Part shown: piece after piece, positions 10,684 to 21,720 of the stretch | Numbering within the stretch: the stretch's first letter is position 1 | How the letters are laid out: each line of letters opens with the position of its first letter | Assembly (NCBI RefSeq): GCF_011764505.1 | Contig: NZ_AP022839.1 | Span: forward strand, 541,001-605,000 | Reading direction: 5' to 3' | Length of the DNA: 64,000 bases | Origin: Legionella antarctica | GTDB lineage: Bacteria > Pseudomonadota > Gammaproteobacteria > Legionellales > Legionellaceae | Translations under genes and position numbers: made by a program | The notes under the pieces: model-generated | Told to the model about the DNA's origin: nothing | What the model saw: the letters and a program-made list of their open reading frames with translations, nothing else | Databases searched by the model: none

Positions 10684-11406
10684 ATGAAACCCATTCTTTT
10701 CCTCCTCTTCGTGCTCACGGTTTCTCAATGCTATGCACATACGTTACACGTAGGCACTACCGGTCAATTCCCACCGTTTAGCTATAACGCGAATAAAGAA
10801 AGTAACTTATTTGGTTTTGATGCAGAACTAATAGAAGAAATATGTAAACGGTTAAACACAAGGTGTATATTCGTTATAATTCCTTATAATGATCTATTCA
10901 CTCAATTAAAGAATGGAAAAATTGATCTTGCTGTTTCCGCTATTATCAGCACCCCGGATAAAGAGAAACAATTTCTCTTTAGTATCCCTTATTTAAAGAG
11001 TCATGGAAGATTTTTGACAACCAAGAAGTCAAATATTAAAACAATTAAAGATATAGGTTCTAAAAAGGTGGGGACTCGTATAGGTACTCCTTTTGAAGAT
11101 GCAGTTCTTCAGTTATTCCATAATAAAGTACAGGTTCAAGTGTATCCTATGTTATTTGATCTGTTAGATGCACTCAAACAAAAGACTGTCGATGTTGTTT
11201 TTATCAACAATGAAGCAGCAGAATATTGGCATGCTAACGGTGGTGATCTGTTTATACTGCTCGGGAATGAGATACCAGTTGGCAATGGTTATGTCATAGT
11301 GGGCAATAAGACACAAAAAGGACTGATGCAAAAAGTTAATGAAGCCATTCGCAGCATCACTGCGGATGGAACATTTTTGAAAATTTACAAACGCCATATT
11401 AAATAA
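10684..11406 (+). CDS. Periplasmic amino-acid-type solute-binding protein (SBP_bac_3)
   Basis: The 240-residue product has a signal peptide (about 1-18, cleavage after CYA) and then a family 3 solute-binding fold. LHVGTTGQFPPFSYN opens lobe 1, GFDAELIEEICKRL follows, and DLAVSAIISTPDKEKQFLFS is the hinge-proximal block. Length is normal. No permease or ATPase gene is adjacent, so it either works with a distant transporter or acts as a sensor or scavenging protein. The IS66 copy ends 72 bases upstream and has probably replaced or displaced its native promoter. Confidence 0.85.
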   Translation: MKPILFLLFVLTVSQCYAHTLHVGTTGQFPPFSYNANKESNLFGFDAELIEEICKRLNTRCIFVIIPYNDLFTQLKNGKIDLAVSAIISTPDKEKQFLFSIPYLKSHGRFLTTKKSNIKTIKDIGSKKVGTRIGTPFEDAVLQLFHNKVQVQVYPMLFDLLDALKQKTVDVVFINNEAAEYWHANGGDLFILLGNEIPVGNGYVIVGNKTQKGLMQKVNEAIRSITADGTFLKIYKRHIK

Positions 11407-11420
11407 ATCCATTGATTTAT
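11403..11420. terminator. Possible hairpin between the binding protein gene and tRNA-Pro
   Basis: A 7-bp stem (11403-11409 with 11414-11420) with a 4-base loop lies between two convergent genes and has AT-rich flanks. There is no long T tract, so termination is only a possibility. Confidence 0.4.
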
Positions 11421-11421
11421 A

Positions 11422-11498
11422 TGGTCGGAGTGACAGGAATTGAACCTGCGACCCCTGCCTCCCGAAGGCAGTGCTCTACCAGGCTGAGCTACACTCCG
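11422..11498 (-). tRNA. tRNA-Pro, anticodon CGG
   Basis: On the minus strand the 7-bp acceptor stem CGGAGTG/CACTCCG closes a full cloverleaf. The D-arm reads GCTCAGCCTGGTAGAGC. The anticodon arm is CTGCC-TTCGGGA-GGCAG with anticodon CGG at loop positions 3-5. The T-arm contains GGTTCAATTCC. The discriminator base A is followed by an encoded CCA (11422-11424). CGG reads the proline codon CCG, as E. coli proK does. Confidence 0.95.
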
Positions 11499-11596
11499 TT
11501 GTGTGATGGTAGTTTTCGCTGTTATATAAAAACTTTCTCTAAATATTTAGCCAAAATTCAAAGACAGGTGATTTTTTCGTTTTCTAGCGAGTTATA

Positions 11597-12565
11597 TTAA
11601 TAACTCCTTTCCAATGCAAAATTAGCCAGATCGATTAAGGCATTTTTGTATTCAGACTCAGGAAGTATGGCCAGCGAAGTTAAGGCAGAGTCAATTTCCT
11701 GAGCGGCAGTTCTTTTAGTAAATTCAATCGCTTTTGTTTCTTCAAGTGCTACAAGAATTTCCGGTAAAAAAATCAGACTGCCTAATTGTAAGCTTTCCTT
11801 GATTTGCATTTTTTGCTTTTCGCTGCCGTTCTGCAAAGCGTGGATAAGAGGAAGAGTAGCTTTTCCATCGGCCAAGTCATCGCCTATATTCTTACCTATG
11901 GTTTTTGCATCGGAACAATAATCCAAGGCATCATCGATAAGTTGAAAAGCATTGCCTAAGTGTAAACCATAAGCATACAGGCTGTGTTGTATTTCCAGTG
12001 ATGAGTTACTAAGAATGGGTCCGATACAGGCTGCCGCAGCAAATAAAAGGGCAGTTTTAGCGCGAATGACATCAAAATAGTCATCAAAATTCAAGGCAGG
12101 ATTATGCCGGTTAGCCAGTTGTTTTACTTCACCACAACTGATTTGATGAGAGGTCCTGGCCAAGAGGTTAAGAATCTCCGTAATACCCACTTCTACCATT
12201 AATTGCACGGATTGAGTAAAGAGATAATCGCCAACGAGAACACTGGCTTTTGAACCCCAAATACTGTTGGCAGTTTGTCGACCTCGTCTTAAGGTAGATT
12301 CGTCTACTACATCATCATGTAATAAGGTCGCGGTATGAAAAAACTCAACCATGGCCGCCAGGGAAATATGATCTCTGCCTTTATAGCCACATGCATTACT
12401 TGCCAGAAGAACAAGTAAAGGGCGTAATCGTTTTCCCCCGCTTTCAACTATATGTTGGGATAAATCGTGAATTAAACCCACTTCAGATTGGATTTTATCA
12501 ATAATTAAATTATTAACCGCGTCAAAATCTTCACTTACCAGAGCGCGTATACGGTCAATAGTCAT
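11597..12565 (-). CDS. ispB: Octaprenyl (polyprenyl) diphosphate synthase
   Basis: IspB is the trans-polyprenyl diphosphate synthase that makes the side chain of ubiquinone. The 322-residue protein has both Asp-rich motifs: DDVVDES (first, in LLHDDVVDESTLRRGRQ) and DDALDY (second, in QLIDDALDYCSD). GGKRLRPLLVLL is the conserved N-terminal block. In many gammaproteobacteria ispB lies beside rplU-rpmA; here those genes are about 6 kb away. Confidence 0.93.
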   Translation of the reverse strand: MTIDRIRALVSEDFDAVNNLIIDKIQSEVGLIHDLSQHIVESGGKRLRPLLVLLASNACGYKGRDHISLAAMVEFFHTATLLHDDVVDESTLRRGRQTANSIWGSKASVLVGDYLFTQSVQLMVEVGITEILNLLARTSHQISCGEVKQLANRHNPALNFDDYFDVIRAKTALLFAAAACIGPILSNSSLEIQHSLYAYGLHLGNAFQLIDDALDYCSDAKTIGKNIGDDLADGKATLPLIHALQNGSEKQKMQIKESLQLGSLIFLPEILVALEETKAIEFTKRTAAQEIDSALTSLAILPESEYKNALIDLANFALERSY

Positions 12566-12660
12566 TCGATGTCCTCTCTATTTAATCTACGAATGCTAAG
12601 GTGGGTCATGCTAATTGTCAAGGGGAAGCTAGGAACTTGTTGGCTAGCGAGGGGGCCTAC

Positions 12661-13319
12661 TTAGTTTTGCTGATTAATCTGGTATTTCAATTTTTTATTT
12701 TTATACATGGCTTCATCAGCGATTTTTAATAATTCATCCGAATACGCAGCATCTGATGGATAATTTGCTTTACCCACGCTGATAGTACATTGTATTTCCA
12801 AGTCTTTTATAATAAAAGGCTGCATAAATTCACTTTCTATCCTCTTAGTTAAATCCTCGGCTATAGAATCGTGCGGTTTATGGTTAATTACGGCAGTAAA
12901 TTCATCCCCACCAAGTCGTGCAATAAAGTCATTTTCTCGAAAACACGATTGGAGGCGTTTGCTTGTTTTCAATAAAAGACTATCACCAATTTCATGTCCG
13001 TATATATCGTTAATTTTTTTAAATCCATCCAAATCCATAAAATAAAGGGTGATTGTGTTTTTTGTCGTGTTAGTCGAATCCAGGACGCTTTGTAAGTAGT
13101 GATTAAAATAGGCACGATTAGGTAAATTGGTTAAAGAGTCATGATTTGACAGATAGTGAAACTTTTGTTTGTCAGCATAAAGTAAATAGTTCTGTTCAGT
13201 TAAAAGTGTTTCATACAGTTTATTTTGGGTTAAGAGATTATATAGGGTGGTAAAAATGAGCAGAAATATAAAAATATAATTGAAGCTATTTATAATCCAC
13301 AAGTAATTTTCTGGAAGAA
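12661..13319 (-). pseudogene. Diguanylate cyclase, 3' part (GGDEF domain), cut off by an insertion sequence
   Basis: This fragment holds the last transmembrane helix and a complete GGDEF domain: HDSLTNLPNRAYFN at the start, an intact RLGGDEF active site, and RxxD (REND) five residues before it as the product-inhibition site. It ends at a normal stop. The N-terminal half lies at 15444-15894 beyond the IS66 copy. Removing the element and one target copy joins the halves in frame to a 369-residue protein. A TTG codon at 13302 could in theory start a separate 213-residue protein, but I see no evidence for its expression. Confidence 0.87.
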
Positions 13320-13327
13320 AGTAAATT
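13320..13327. repeat. Target-site duplication of IS66-type copy 2 (left)
   Basis: AGTAAATT, repeated exactly at 15444-15451. It differs from the duplication of copy 1, so the two elements are independent insertions and not an assembly artefact. Confidence 0.9.
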
Positions 13328-13407
13328 GTATCCTGTCAGAATCGCCGGGTAAGTGTCTGCCACTGAGCCCGGACTAATCCGAGCCGCGCGCGTCAGCAAG
13401 CGGAATT
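13328..13407. repeat. Left 80-bp terminal inverted repeat, copy 2
   Basis: Same sequence as the left end of copy 1; pairs with 15364-15443 with two mismatches. Confidence 0.92.
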
Positions 13408-13419
13408 ATCTCGAGATGC

Positions 13420-15111
13420 TTATGTGGTGCATGGAACCTGCCGCACTTTAAGTAAGATTAATTCAGCCAATGATGGCATTTCAAATTTTTTAGTCACCCT
13501 ATCGTAAATATACTGATAAACGTTAACTTTCAGTTTTCTGGCCGTCTGTACAATCGTGGCAAACGTATCCTTTGATTTGGTGCCATTTTGGGAGACCGTT
13601 TGGAGATTGATGTCGCGTATCCTTGCTTGAAACCGTGTCCCTAATTCAGAGGCATTGTTGTGCAATGGCAGAAATGGATGGTCTAACACCAATAATAACG
13701 CTTGTTTTTTAGCACGTGTCTTTGCAATGCGTTGATCTAAAACATCATAGCCTGTCGTGGTTGCGAACAAAGTATCAAATTGCATTGATAGTTGTTGGGC
13801 CATTGATTGAGATGGAGCCGTCTTGTAAGTCAATAATGCATGGTAGAAATCCCATAATTGCTCAAGAAATACAGCCAATATATTCTGATTCATATCTGAG
13901 AATGGAGTGAGTTTTTTATAATGACGACCTTCATGGATCCAGCACAGCGCATGATGTAGGGCCAATTTATTAAACTGAGGCGCATCATCTGTCATTAAAT
14001 AATGGATGAAGTATTTCGAGTGCTGATAATAGGCAAGAGCTGCTGACTCAAGAATTATGCGTCGATTCGTGCTGTGTTTTTTTGGATTTGGAAAAAGTGT
14101 TCCCATCAAACTATCGATTGATTCACGTGTGAGGGGTTGTGCATGCAGCATTGGTTTAATTTGATCCAACCATTTTTTTGCGAGACCAAACTCATCCATT
14201 AACTCATAAGCCTCCTGATTAAACATAAACTTTAATTGGTCTCGACACAGCAACTCCAATAAGGTCAAGCGATCTTTTTTACGACGAGTGAAGTATGCTG
14301 TAAAAAAGTCATTACATAAAACATGGGTGTAGTGATTTTTGCCGTTAACACGACTGCCTGTGTCATCCATCTGCTGGTACAAGCCTGCGTTGCTACCGGC
14401 ATCGACAATATCTTCTTTTTCCTGATGAAAAATATCATTGCCTTCTGTCAGCATGGAAGCAATTTTACCATGTGATATTTGAATACCACATGTTTTTAAA
14501 AAGCGCTCAATGGCGCTCTCCGTCATCCCTGCATCACGGTATAATGTGATGACCAGCGCTTTAACCCCAGGACCAAATTCACTGCCCTTATATTCGCCAG
14601 GAATCGGCGCAATAAAGGTTTTTTTCAAAGATGGTGAGTAATACGTTTCCAGCTTGAATTCAACATTATCCGTGATGATTTTTAGATCCTGGATGATTCG
14701 AATCTCAAAACCCTTGAACTTGGCGTCATCTGGCAGCGTTGCTTTGTCCAGAGCAATCGTAACACGTCTATCAATACGTACGTTTTTTTTGTCTTTGCCT
14801 GTGTTTTTATTGTTCCCTTTACCACGTTTATTGCGATCTCCTTCAGATGAATGATTGGAATTGCCTGTATTATCGCCATTGCTACCTTTGGATTGACCGC
14901 GAATATTAGGTTTGCCCTGTTCACCCTTAAGGCGGTTTATCTCATCACGTAATACTTGGTTTTCCTCTCTGAGCAAAGCATTTTCTTCGGCAAGCATTTC
15001 GACCAAATTAACCAATACCTTAATGATAGTCACGGCCTTTTTGTCGGCAAGACTATCGATATCTTTTGTTAACTCATCTAAAACTTGTTTGATTTCTTGG
15101 CGTTTCATCAT
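13420..15111 (-). CDS. IS66-family transposase (copy 2)
   Basis: This 563-residue DDE transposase is residue-for-residue the same as the one at 8588-10279: N-terminal coiled coil, basic low-complexity linker, catalytic Asp near residue 250 and the C-terminal Glu block. No frameshift or internal stop is present, so it is probably active. Confidence 0.93.
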   Translation of the reverse strand: MMKRQEIKQVLDELTKDIDSLADKKAVTIIKVLVNLVEMLAEENALLREENQVLRDEINRLKGEQGKPNIRGQSKGSNGDNTGNSNHSSEGDRNKRGKGNNKNTGKDKKNVRIDRRVTIALDKATLPDDAKFKGFEIRIIQDLKIITDNVEFKLETYYSPSLKKTFIAPIPGEYKGSEFGPGVKALVITLYRDAGMTESAIERFLKTCGIQISHGKIASMLTEGNDIFHQEKEDIVDAGSNAGLYQQMDDTGSRVNGKNHYTHVLCNDFFTAYFTRRKKDRLTLLELLCRDQLKFMFNQEAYELMDEFGLAKKWLDQIKPMLHAQPLTRESIDSLMGTLFPNPKKHSTNRRIILESAALAYYQHSKYFIHYLMTDDAPQFNKLALHHALCWIHEGRHYKKLTPFSDMNQNILAVFLEQLWDFYHALLTYKTAPSQSMAQQLSMQFDTLFATTTGYDVLDQRIAKTRAKKQALLLVLDHPFLPLHNNASELGTRFQARIRDINLQTVSQNGTKSKDTFATIVQTARKLKVNVYQYIYDRVTKKFEMPSLAELILLKVRQVPCTT

Positions 15112-15363
15112 CTACCACTGCGTTACTAATGCTGATACGGCAATCATAACATGACTTTTTTTGAACGCATTTTTCGAGTTTTAACGCCACTAAGGGCTAA
15201 GAAAAAATCTGACCTCAGGAGGGAGATGTTTTATTAGTGAAAGGGGCTACATTGTGATCTTGGGGATCTTAGGGCATGCATATTGCATGACTTACGTTTG
15301 ATATGGAAAAACATCAGTTTTACAGAAAAACCGTGTCAATAGGTATTTTGAATATTTTTAAAG

Positions 15364-15443
15364 AATTCCGCTTGCTGACGCGCGCGGCTCGGATTAATCC
15401 GGACTCAGTGGCAGACACTTACCCGGCGATTCTGACAGGATAC
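15364..15443. repeat. Right 80-bp terminal inverted repeat, copy 2
   Basis: Inverted partner of 13328-13407, followed by the second AGTAAATT target copy at 15444-15451. Confidence 0.92.
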
Positions 15444-15894
15444 AGTAAATTGGAGTTAAATAACCTGAAATAAAAAAAGCAAGAAATGTTGCGGAGAGAA
15501 TGCTGTAAATAATCAGTCCGTGTAAACCAATAGTCGTTGCGGCAAGGATTGGCGAGACATAAAACCATCCTACATAAGAATTTGCTATTCCGCCTAACCA
15601 TAAATTTCCTAAAAAAATAATTGATAAAGCAAGTAAGTTAATGATATGTCCACAGAGCAAGAAATTGTAATTTTTTTTTAGGAGGATTAAATTTATTGAC
15701 GCAATAATAAGTCCAATAATTAATAAACTGGATATAAACCAAAAATGCAGATAAATATGCACACACACAAGTATGGTGCCCAAGATAAGTAGTTCAAAAG
15801 TAATTGTGTTGATCAATTCACGTTTTCTATTCTGTTTATCAGAAGATAACAGGTGTTCATGTCCCCATGCCCAGAGCTTTTTAAATAGTGACAT
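15444..15894 (-). pseudogene. Diguanylate cyclase, 5' part (membrane domain), cut off by an insertion sequence
   Basis: About 150 residues encode a short cytoplasmic head (MSLFKKLWAWGHEH) and five to six hydrophobic helices, a membrane sensor-type N-terminus. The ATG at 15894 has GAGG seven bases upstream and is a better start than the TTG at 15906. The frame then runs into the IS66 element and adds a short foreign tail, stopping at 15394. The catalytic GGDEF half is at 12661-13319. As it stands the truncated product cannot make cyclic-di-GMP. Confidence 0.85.
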
Positions 15895-16140
15895 TTTATA
15901 CCTCAATGTTATCTTGGATGAGAGGTTTTAATTGGCTCATAATAGTTGAATTATAGAATAAAAATGAACCAAAAATATTTTTATAACGCAAAATATATCT
16001 TATAGTAAATTCGCTGTGAATCTGAGAGGGGCGATAGTATACCCTGATGGGGTTCATGCAGTACTAACTTGAGAATAGTACCTCTCCAGTTAGCACAATA
16101 AGAATTTGTGGATGTAAGAGATAGACTTGAGCAAGACGTG

Positions 16141-17232
16141 TTACACGTTAAAACGAAAATGCATTACATCTCCATCACATACGATGTATTCTTTACCTTC
16201 AAGGCGTAATTTTCCTGCTTCCTTGGCTCCTTGTTCACCGTGGCAATTGATAAATGCTTCATAAGCTATGACTTCTGCACGAATAAAACCTTTTTCAAAA
16301 TCGGTATGAATAACCCCAGCAGCTTGAGGTGCCGTTGCCCCTTTGTGAACAGTCCAGGCTCGGACCTCTTTCACTCCAGCGGTAAAATAGGTTTGTAAGC
16401 CTAAAAGCTCATAGCCCGCTCTGATAACTTTGTGAAGTCCGGGTTCGCTTAAGCCCAGATCCGCCATAAACTCCAGCCGATCATCATCTTCTAATTCAAC
16501 AAGCTCCGCCTCTGTTGCCGCACATAGGGCAACGATGCTTGCATTCTCTTTTACTGCAAGAGTCTGTACTTTCTCGAGAAGAGGATTGTTTTCGTAACCA
16601 TCATCATCCACATTGGCGATATAAAGTACGGGTTTTGCTGTAAGTAAAAAAAGGCGACGGGAAACTTGCGTTTCTTCAGGGGAAAGTTCCAAAGTACGTA
16701 CTGGGTGCCCTCCATCAAGATGAAGTTTAATTTTCTCCAAGGTTTTCATTTCAAAAATGGCCTCTTTATTACCACTTCTACTGTTTTTTCCAGCTTTGAG
16801 CATTGCCTTGTCTAAAGTATCCATATCGGCTAAGGCCAGCTCAGTATTAATGACCTCAATATCGCTGATGGGATCTACTTTACCTTCCACATGAATGACA
16901 TCTGTGTTTTCAAAACAACGGACAACGTGAGCAATAGCATCTGTTTCACGAATATTCGCTAAAAATTGATTACCCAAACCCTCCCCGCTAGACGCTCCCT
17001 TGACTAAACCAGCAATATCCACAAACTGCATGGTGGCGGGAAGCACTTGCTGTGGTTTTACTATTTCGCTTAAGGCAACCAGACGTGGATCGGGAACGGT
17101 AACTATTCCTACATTGGGCTCAATGGTACAAAAGGGATAATTGGCTGCTTCTATACCGGCTTTAGTCAATGCATTGAATAATGTTGACTTACCTACATTG
17201 GGCAAGCCCACGATTCCGCATTTAAATCCCAT
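16141..17232 (-). CDS. ychF: Redox-regulated ATPase/GTPase YchF
   Basis: YchF (EngD, OLA1 homologue) is an Obg-family P-loop nucleotidase that prefers ATP and associates with ribosomes. The 363-residue protein has the Walker [15 protein letters not shown] at the N-terminus, [20 protein letters not shown] as switch II, a coiled-coil insertion, and a C-terminal TGS domain ([15 protein letters not shown]). It begins 14 bases after pth, and rplY-pth-ychF form a classical operon. Confidence 0.95.
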   Translation of the reverse strand: MGFKCGIVGLPNVGKSTLFNALTKAGIEAANYPFCTIEPNVGIVTVPDPRLVALSEIVKPQQVLPATMQFVDIAGLVKGASSGEGLGNQFLANIRETDAIAHVVRCFENTDVIHVEGKVDPISDIEVINTELALADMDTLDKAMLKAGKNSRSGNKEAIFEMKTLEKIKLHLDGGHPVRTLELSPEETQVSRRLFLLTAKPVLYIANVDDDGYENNPLLEKVQTLAVKENASIVALCAATEAELVELEDDDRLEFMADLGLSEPGLHKVIRAGYELLGLQTYFTAGVKEVRAWTVHKGATAPQAAGVIHTDFEKGFIRAEVIAYEAFINCHGEQGAKEAGKLRLEGKEYIVCDGDVMHFRFNV

Positions 17233-17246
17233 GAGTAATACCTCTG

Positions 17247-17804
17247 TTAAGTGTTTAATTGATTCATTGCCCTGGCAATATCACCGGACAATATGAAAGG
17301 CATTACTGCTATGCCTCTGTCTATAGCGTCATAAATCTGCTGTCTGTCATACACTGCGGGCTTTGTTAGTACGTATTGATGCACTAAGTCCCTATGTCCC
17401 GGATGACCTATGCCAACGCGTAAACGGTGGAATTCAGCGCTTCCCAATTGAGTCGTAATATCGCGTAAGCCGTTATGACCTCCATGCCCACCACCTGTTT
17501 TCAGTTTGATACGTCCGACCGCTAAATCCAGTTCATCATGAACTACTAACAGTTCTTCTGGTTGAATTCGGTAAAATTGGCTAATTGCTCTGGTGGGTTG
17601 GCCACTATGATTCATAAAGGTTAATGGCAAGGCTAATTTGCACGCATTATGATCAGCTAATTCTGCCTGCATTTTCTTATCGACTTTGAAATGAGCGCCA
17701 TGTCGTTGTGCTAAAGCAATAACTAGCCATCCACCTGCATTATGCCTGGTTTGTTCGTAGGCTGAACCGGGATTACGTAAACCAATGATTAGTTTAATGG
17801 TCAT
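17247..17804 (-). CDS. pth: Peptidyl-tRNA hydrolase
   Basis: Pth cleaves peptidyl-tRNA released from stalled ribosomes and recycles tRNA. The 185-residue protein has the conserved N-terminal [19 protein letters not shown] with catalytic His (RHNAG), the [11 protein letters not shown] block, and [20 protein letters not shown] with the substrate-binding residues. Length is usual. It lies between rplY and ychF. Confidence 0.95.
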   Translation of the reverse strand: MTIKLIIGLRNPGSAYEQTRHNAGGWLVIALAQRHGAHFKVDKKMQAELADHNACKLALPLTFMNHSGQPTRAISQFYRIQPEELLVVHDELDLAVGRIKLKTGGGHGGHNGLRDITTQLGSAEFHRLRVGIGHPGHRDLVHQYVLTKPAVYDRQQIYDAIDRGIAVMPFILSGDIARAMNQLNT

Positions 17805-17903
17805 GGACTGTCAATTCTTTGTTTTAGATTAAATTGTTTGCGATAAACCAGACATATCTATCGGGATATTGTAACTGTTATTCACATTTACCCAAGGTAC
17901 AAT

Positions 17904-17923
17904 CCCGGCTGCATGCAGCCGGG
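17904..17923. repeat. 20-bp perfect palindrome between rplY and pth
   Basis: CCCGGCTGCATGCAGCCGGG reads the same on both strands and could fold as a GC-rich 7-bp stem with a GCATGC loop in the mRNA. No T tract follows in the minus direction, so it looks more like an RNA-stability or attenuating hairpin inside the operon than a terminator. Confidence 0.65.
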
Positions 17924-17951
17924 TTATAGCCTGAAAATTTAAAGGGGAAAT

Positions 17952-18605
17952 TTATTCCTCGCTCTTCTCTTCAGTGGCAGGGACATCTGATGCTGGAACA
18001 GTTTCGGTTACTTCTTCTACTGCTCCGAGTTTAGGTGCATGAATACTAACTACAGGAGCGTCATGACTACCATCTGCCACATCAACGGTCAGGTGAACGC
18101 CTTTGGGTAATTTCAAATTAGATAAATGAACTATATCATTCATACCTACTTTAGCCATATCCACTTCAATAAATTCAGGTAAATCTTTAGCTTGGCAACG
18201 AATTTCCACCTGAGTCATTGTATGGTTAATCAGGCCACCTGCTTTCACTCCAACAGATTGCTGTTCATTGGTGAAATGAAGAGGCACTAATTTAGTCAGG
18301 ATGTCTTTTGCAGAAACACGTTGTAAGTCCATGTGCATTACAATTGGCTTGAAAGGATGACGTTGTAACGCTTTTAAGATGACATGCTCAGTTTTTCCAT
18401 CTACAGAAATATCAAAAACACTGGAATATATACTTTCTGTTTCCAAAGCTTTAACAACTTTATTATGTAAAAAATGGATAGACTTAGGTTTTTTATCTCC
18501 GCCGTAAATAACTGCAGGTACTTTATTTTCAAGACGACGTAGGCGGCGGCTCGCACCTTTCCCCATATCCGTTCTTGATTCGGCTTCTAAAAGAATAGTT
18601 GACAT
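17952..18605 (-). CDS. rplY: 50S ribosomal protein L25 (CTC form)
   Basis: L25 binds 5S rRNA. The 217-residue product is the long TL5/CTC form, with an N-terminal L25 domain (RTDMGKGASRRLRR onward), a C-terminal beta domain (about 95-185) and an acidic Glu-rich tail. The ATG at 18605 has a GGAG ribosome binding site; an in-frame TTG at 18620 only adds MEFII and lacks one. It heads the rplY-pth-ychF operon and is divergent from rplU. Confidence 0.94.
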   Translation of the reverse strand: MSTILLEAESRTDMGKGASRRLRRLENKVPAVIYGGDKKPKSIHFLHNKVVKALETESIYSSVFDISVDGKTEHVILKALQRHPFKPIVMHMDLQRVSAKDILTKLVPLHFTNEQQSVGVKAGGLINHTMTQVEIRCQAKDLPEFIEVDMAKVGMNDIVHLSNLKLPKGVHLTVDVADGSHDAPVVSIHAPKLGAVEEVTETVPASDVPATEEKSEE

Positions 18606-18698
18606 GATAATAAACTCCAAAAATTTAAGGATCCCTTATTTAATCCGCGACCAGATTAAACACCCGAAAGGCATAAAAAAATCGGGAAAGGGTGGCGA

Positions 18699-18727
18699 AG
18701 TATACAATATTTTAAAATGAACTTGAA
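18699..18727 (-). promoter_or_regulatory. Possible rplY promoter
   Basis: On the minus strand a strong -10 TATACT (18699-18704) lies 17 bp from a weak -35 TTCAAG (18722-18727). The weak -35 overlaps the -35 of the divergent rplU promoter, so the two may compete. Confidence 0.35.
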
Positions 18728-18751
18728 GTCATAGCCATAATTTCATAGAAT
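18723..18751 (+). promoter_or_regulatory. Sigma-70-type promoter for rplU-rpmA
   Basis: TTGAAG (18723-18728) and TAGAAT (18746-18751) are separated by exactly 17 bp and lie about 53 bases before the rplU start. Confidence 0.6.
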
Positions 18752-18803
18752 ATGGCACTTTGTTGCAATTGTAATAGCCAATCAGGCGAGTTGGAGAAGA
18801 TTT

Positions 18804-19115
18804 ATGTATGCGGTAATTAAAACAGGCGGTAAGCAATATACCGTAAAAGAAGGTGATGTGCTCAAGATTGAATTGCTGCCTGAAGATGTTGGCAACGTAA
18901 TCGAATTTGCAGAGGTGTTGATGTTGGCAGATGGTGATAAAGTCGTTTGTGGCACACCCTTTGTAGCTAAAGCACTGGTTAAGGCTGAAGTGCTGGATCA
19001 TGGACGTCACAAGAAAGTTAAAATTATCAAGTTCCGTCGTCGTAAGCACCACATGAAACAAATGGGGCATAGACAATATTATTCGCAAGTTAAAATTACT
19101 GCGATTAGCAAGTAA
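18804..19115 (+). CDS. rplU: 50S ribosomal protein L21
   Basis: The 103-residue ribosomal protein begins MYAVIKTGGKQYTVKEGD, the L21 family signature, and ends with KFRRRKHHMKQMGHRQYYS, the conserved basic 23S rRNA-binding region. Start has GGAGA upstream. It is followed 12 bases later by rpmA, the standard pair. Confidence 0.97.
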   Translation: MYAVIKTGGKQYTVKEGDVLKIELLPEDVGNVIEFAEVLMLADGDKVVCGTPFVAKALVKAEVLDHGRHKKVKIIKFRRRKHHMKQMGHRQYYSQVKITAISK

Positions 19116-19127
19116 GAGGAGATAGCA

Positions 19128-19406
19128 ATGGCTCATAAGAAAGCAGGTGGTAGTACTCGTAACGGCCGCGATTCGAATCCAAAGTTTCTTGGTGTAAAAC
19201 GTTTTGGTGGTCAATTTGTTAATGCTGGTGAAATTATTGTAAGGCAACGTGGTACACGTTTCCATCCTGGAACTGGTGTTGGCTGCGGTCGCGATCATAC
19301 TTTGTTTGCCTTGGTTGAAGGTTTGGTTCAATTTACTGTTAAAGGTGCAAAGAATCGTAAATATGTAACAATAGTTGCAGAGCAAAAAGAAGAATCTGCA
19401 AGCTAA
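19128..19406 (+). CDS. rpmA: 50S ribosomal protein L27
   Basis: The 92-residue L27 protein begins [16 protein letters not shown], the flexible N-terminus that reaches the peptidyl transferase centre, followed by [20 protein letters not shown]. There is no N-terminal leader peptide of the kind cleaved in Firmicutes. The gene ends before a strong terminator that separates it from obgE. Confidence 0.97.
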   Translation: MAHKKAGGSTRNGRDSNPKFLGVKRFGGQFVNAGEIIVRQRGTRFHPGTGVGCGRDHTLFALVEGLVQFTVKGAKNRKYVTIVAEQKEESAS

Positions 19407-19427
19407 TTTGATTGTTATTAAGTAGTT

Positions 19428-21547
<2,120 letters not shown>

Positions 21548-21629
21548 TTTTGATTTTCCTATAATTAGGTTTATGAACTGAATTCTATAGCAGAATTTGA
21601 AAAATCAGTAATAATTAATATAGTGAATA

Positions 21630-21658
21630 TTGACATTTAGTACGTCGTTGGGTAATTA
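21630..21658 (+). promoter_or_regulatory. Possible promoter for phhA
   Basis: A perfect -35 TTGACA (21630-21635) lies 17 bp before a poor -10 TAATTA (21653-21658), 63 bases before the phhA start. The weak -10 suggests activator dependence if it is used. Confidence 0.38.
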
Positions 21659-21720
21659 CTTGAACTAAATTTTATTATCCGATATGCCAACTTTTGATTT
21701 ATTTGAGTGAGGGGAGTTTT

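Larger units (their letters stand above)
13328..15443 (-). mobile_element. IS66-family element, copy 2, inserted in a diguanylate cyclase gene
   Basis: The element is 2,116 bp, as is copy 1 at 8496-10611, with the same 80-bp inverted repeats (13328-13407 and 15364-15443) and one minus-strand transposase. It is flanked by the 8-bp duplication AGTAAATT. It has the same orientation as the gene it interrupts. Confidence 0.93.

Noticed and set aside
11412..11600. Plus-strand frame over the tRNA (reads MVGVTGIEPATPASRRQ)
   Set aside because: It is the reverse complement of tRNA-Pro. This peptide string is a well-known false gene caused by tRNA sequences.
8496..15443. Tandem duplication or assembly error as the cause of the two identical 2.1-kb copies
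   Set aside because: Each copy has its own, different 8-bp target duplication and different flanks, as expected for two transpositions.
18729..19385. 218-codon minus-strand frame opposite rplU and rpmA
   Set aside because: It lies entirely against two certain ribosomal protein genes and shows no family motif.
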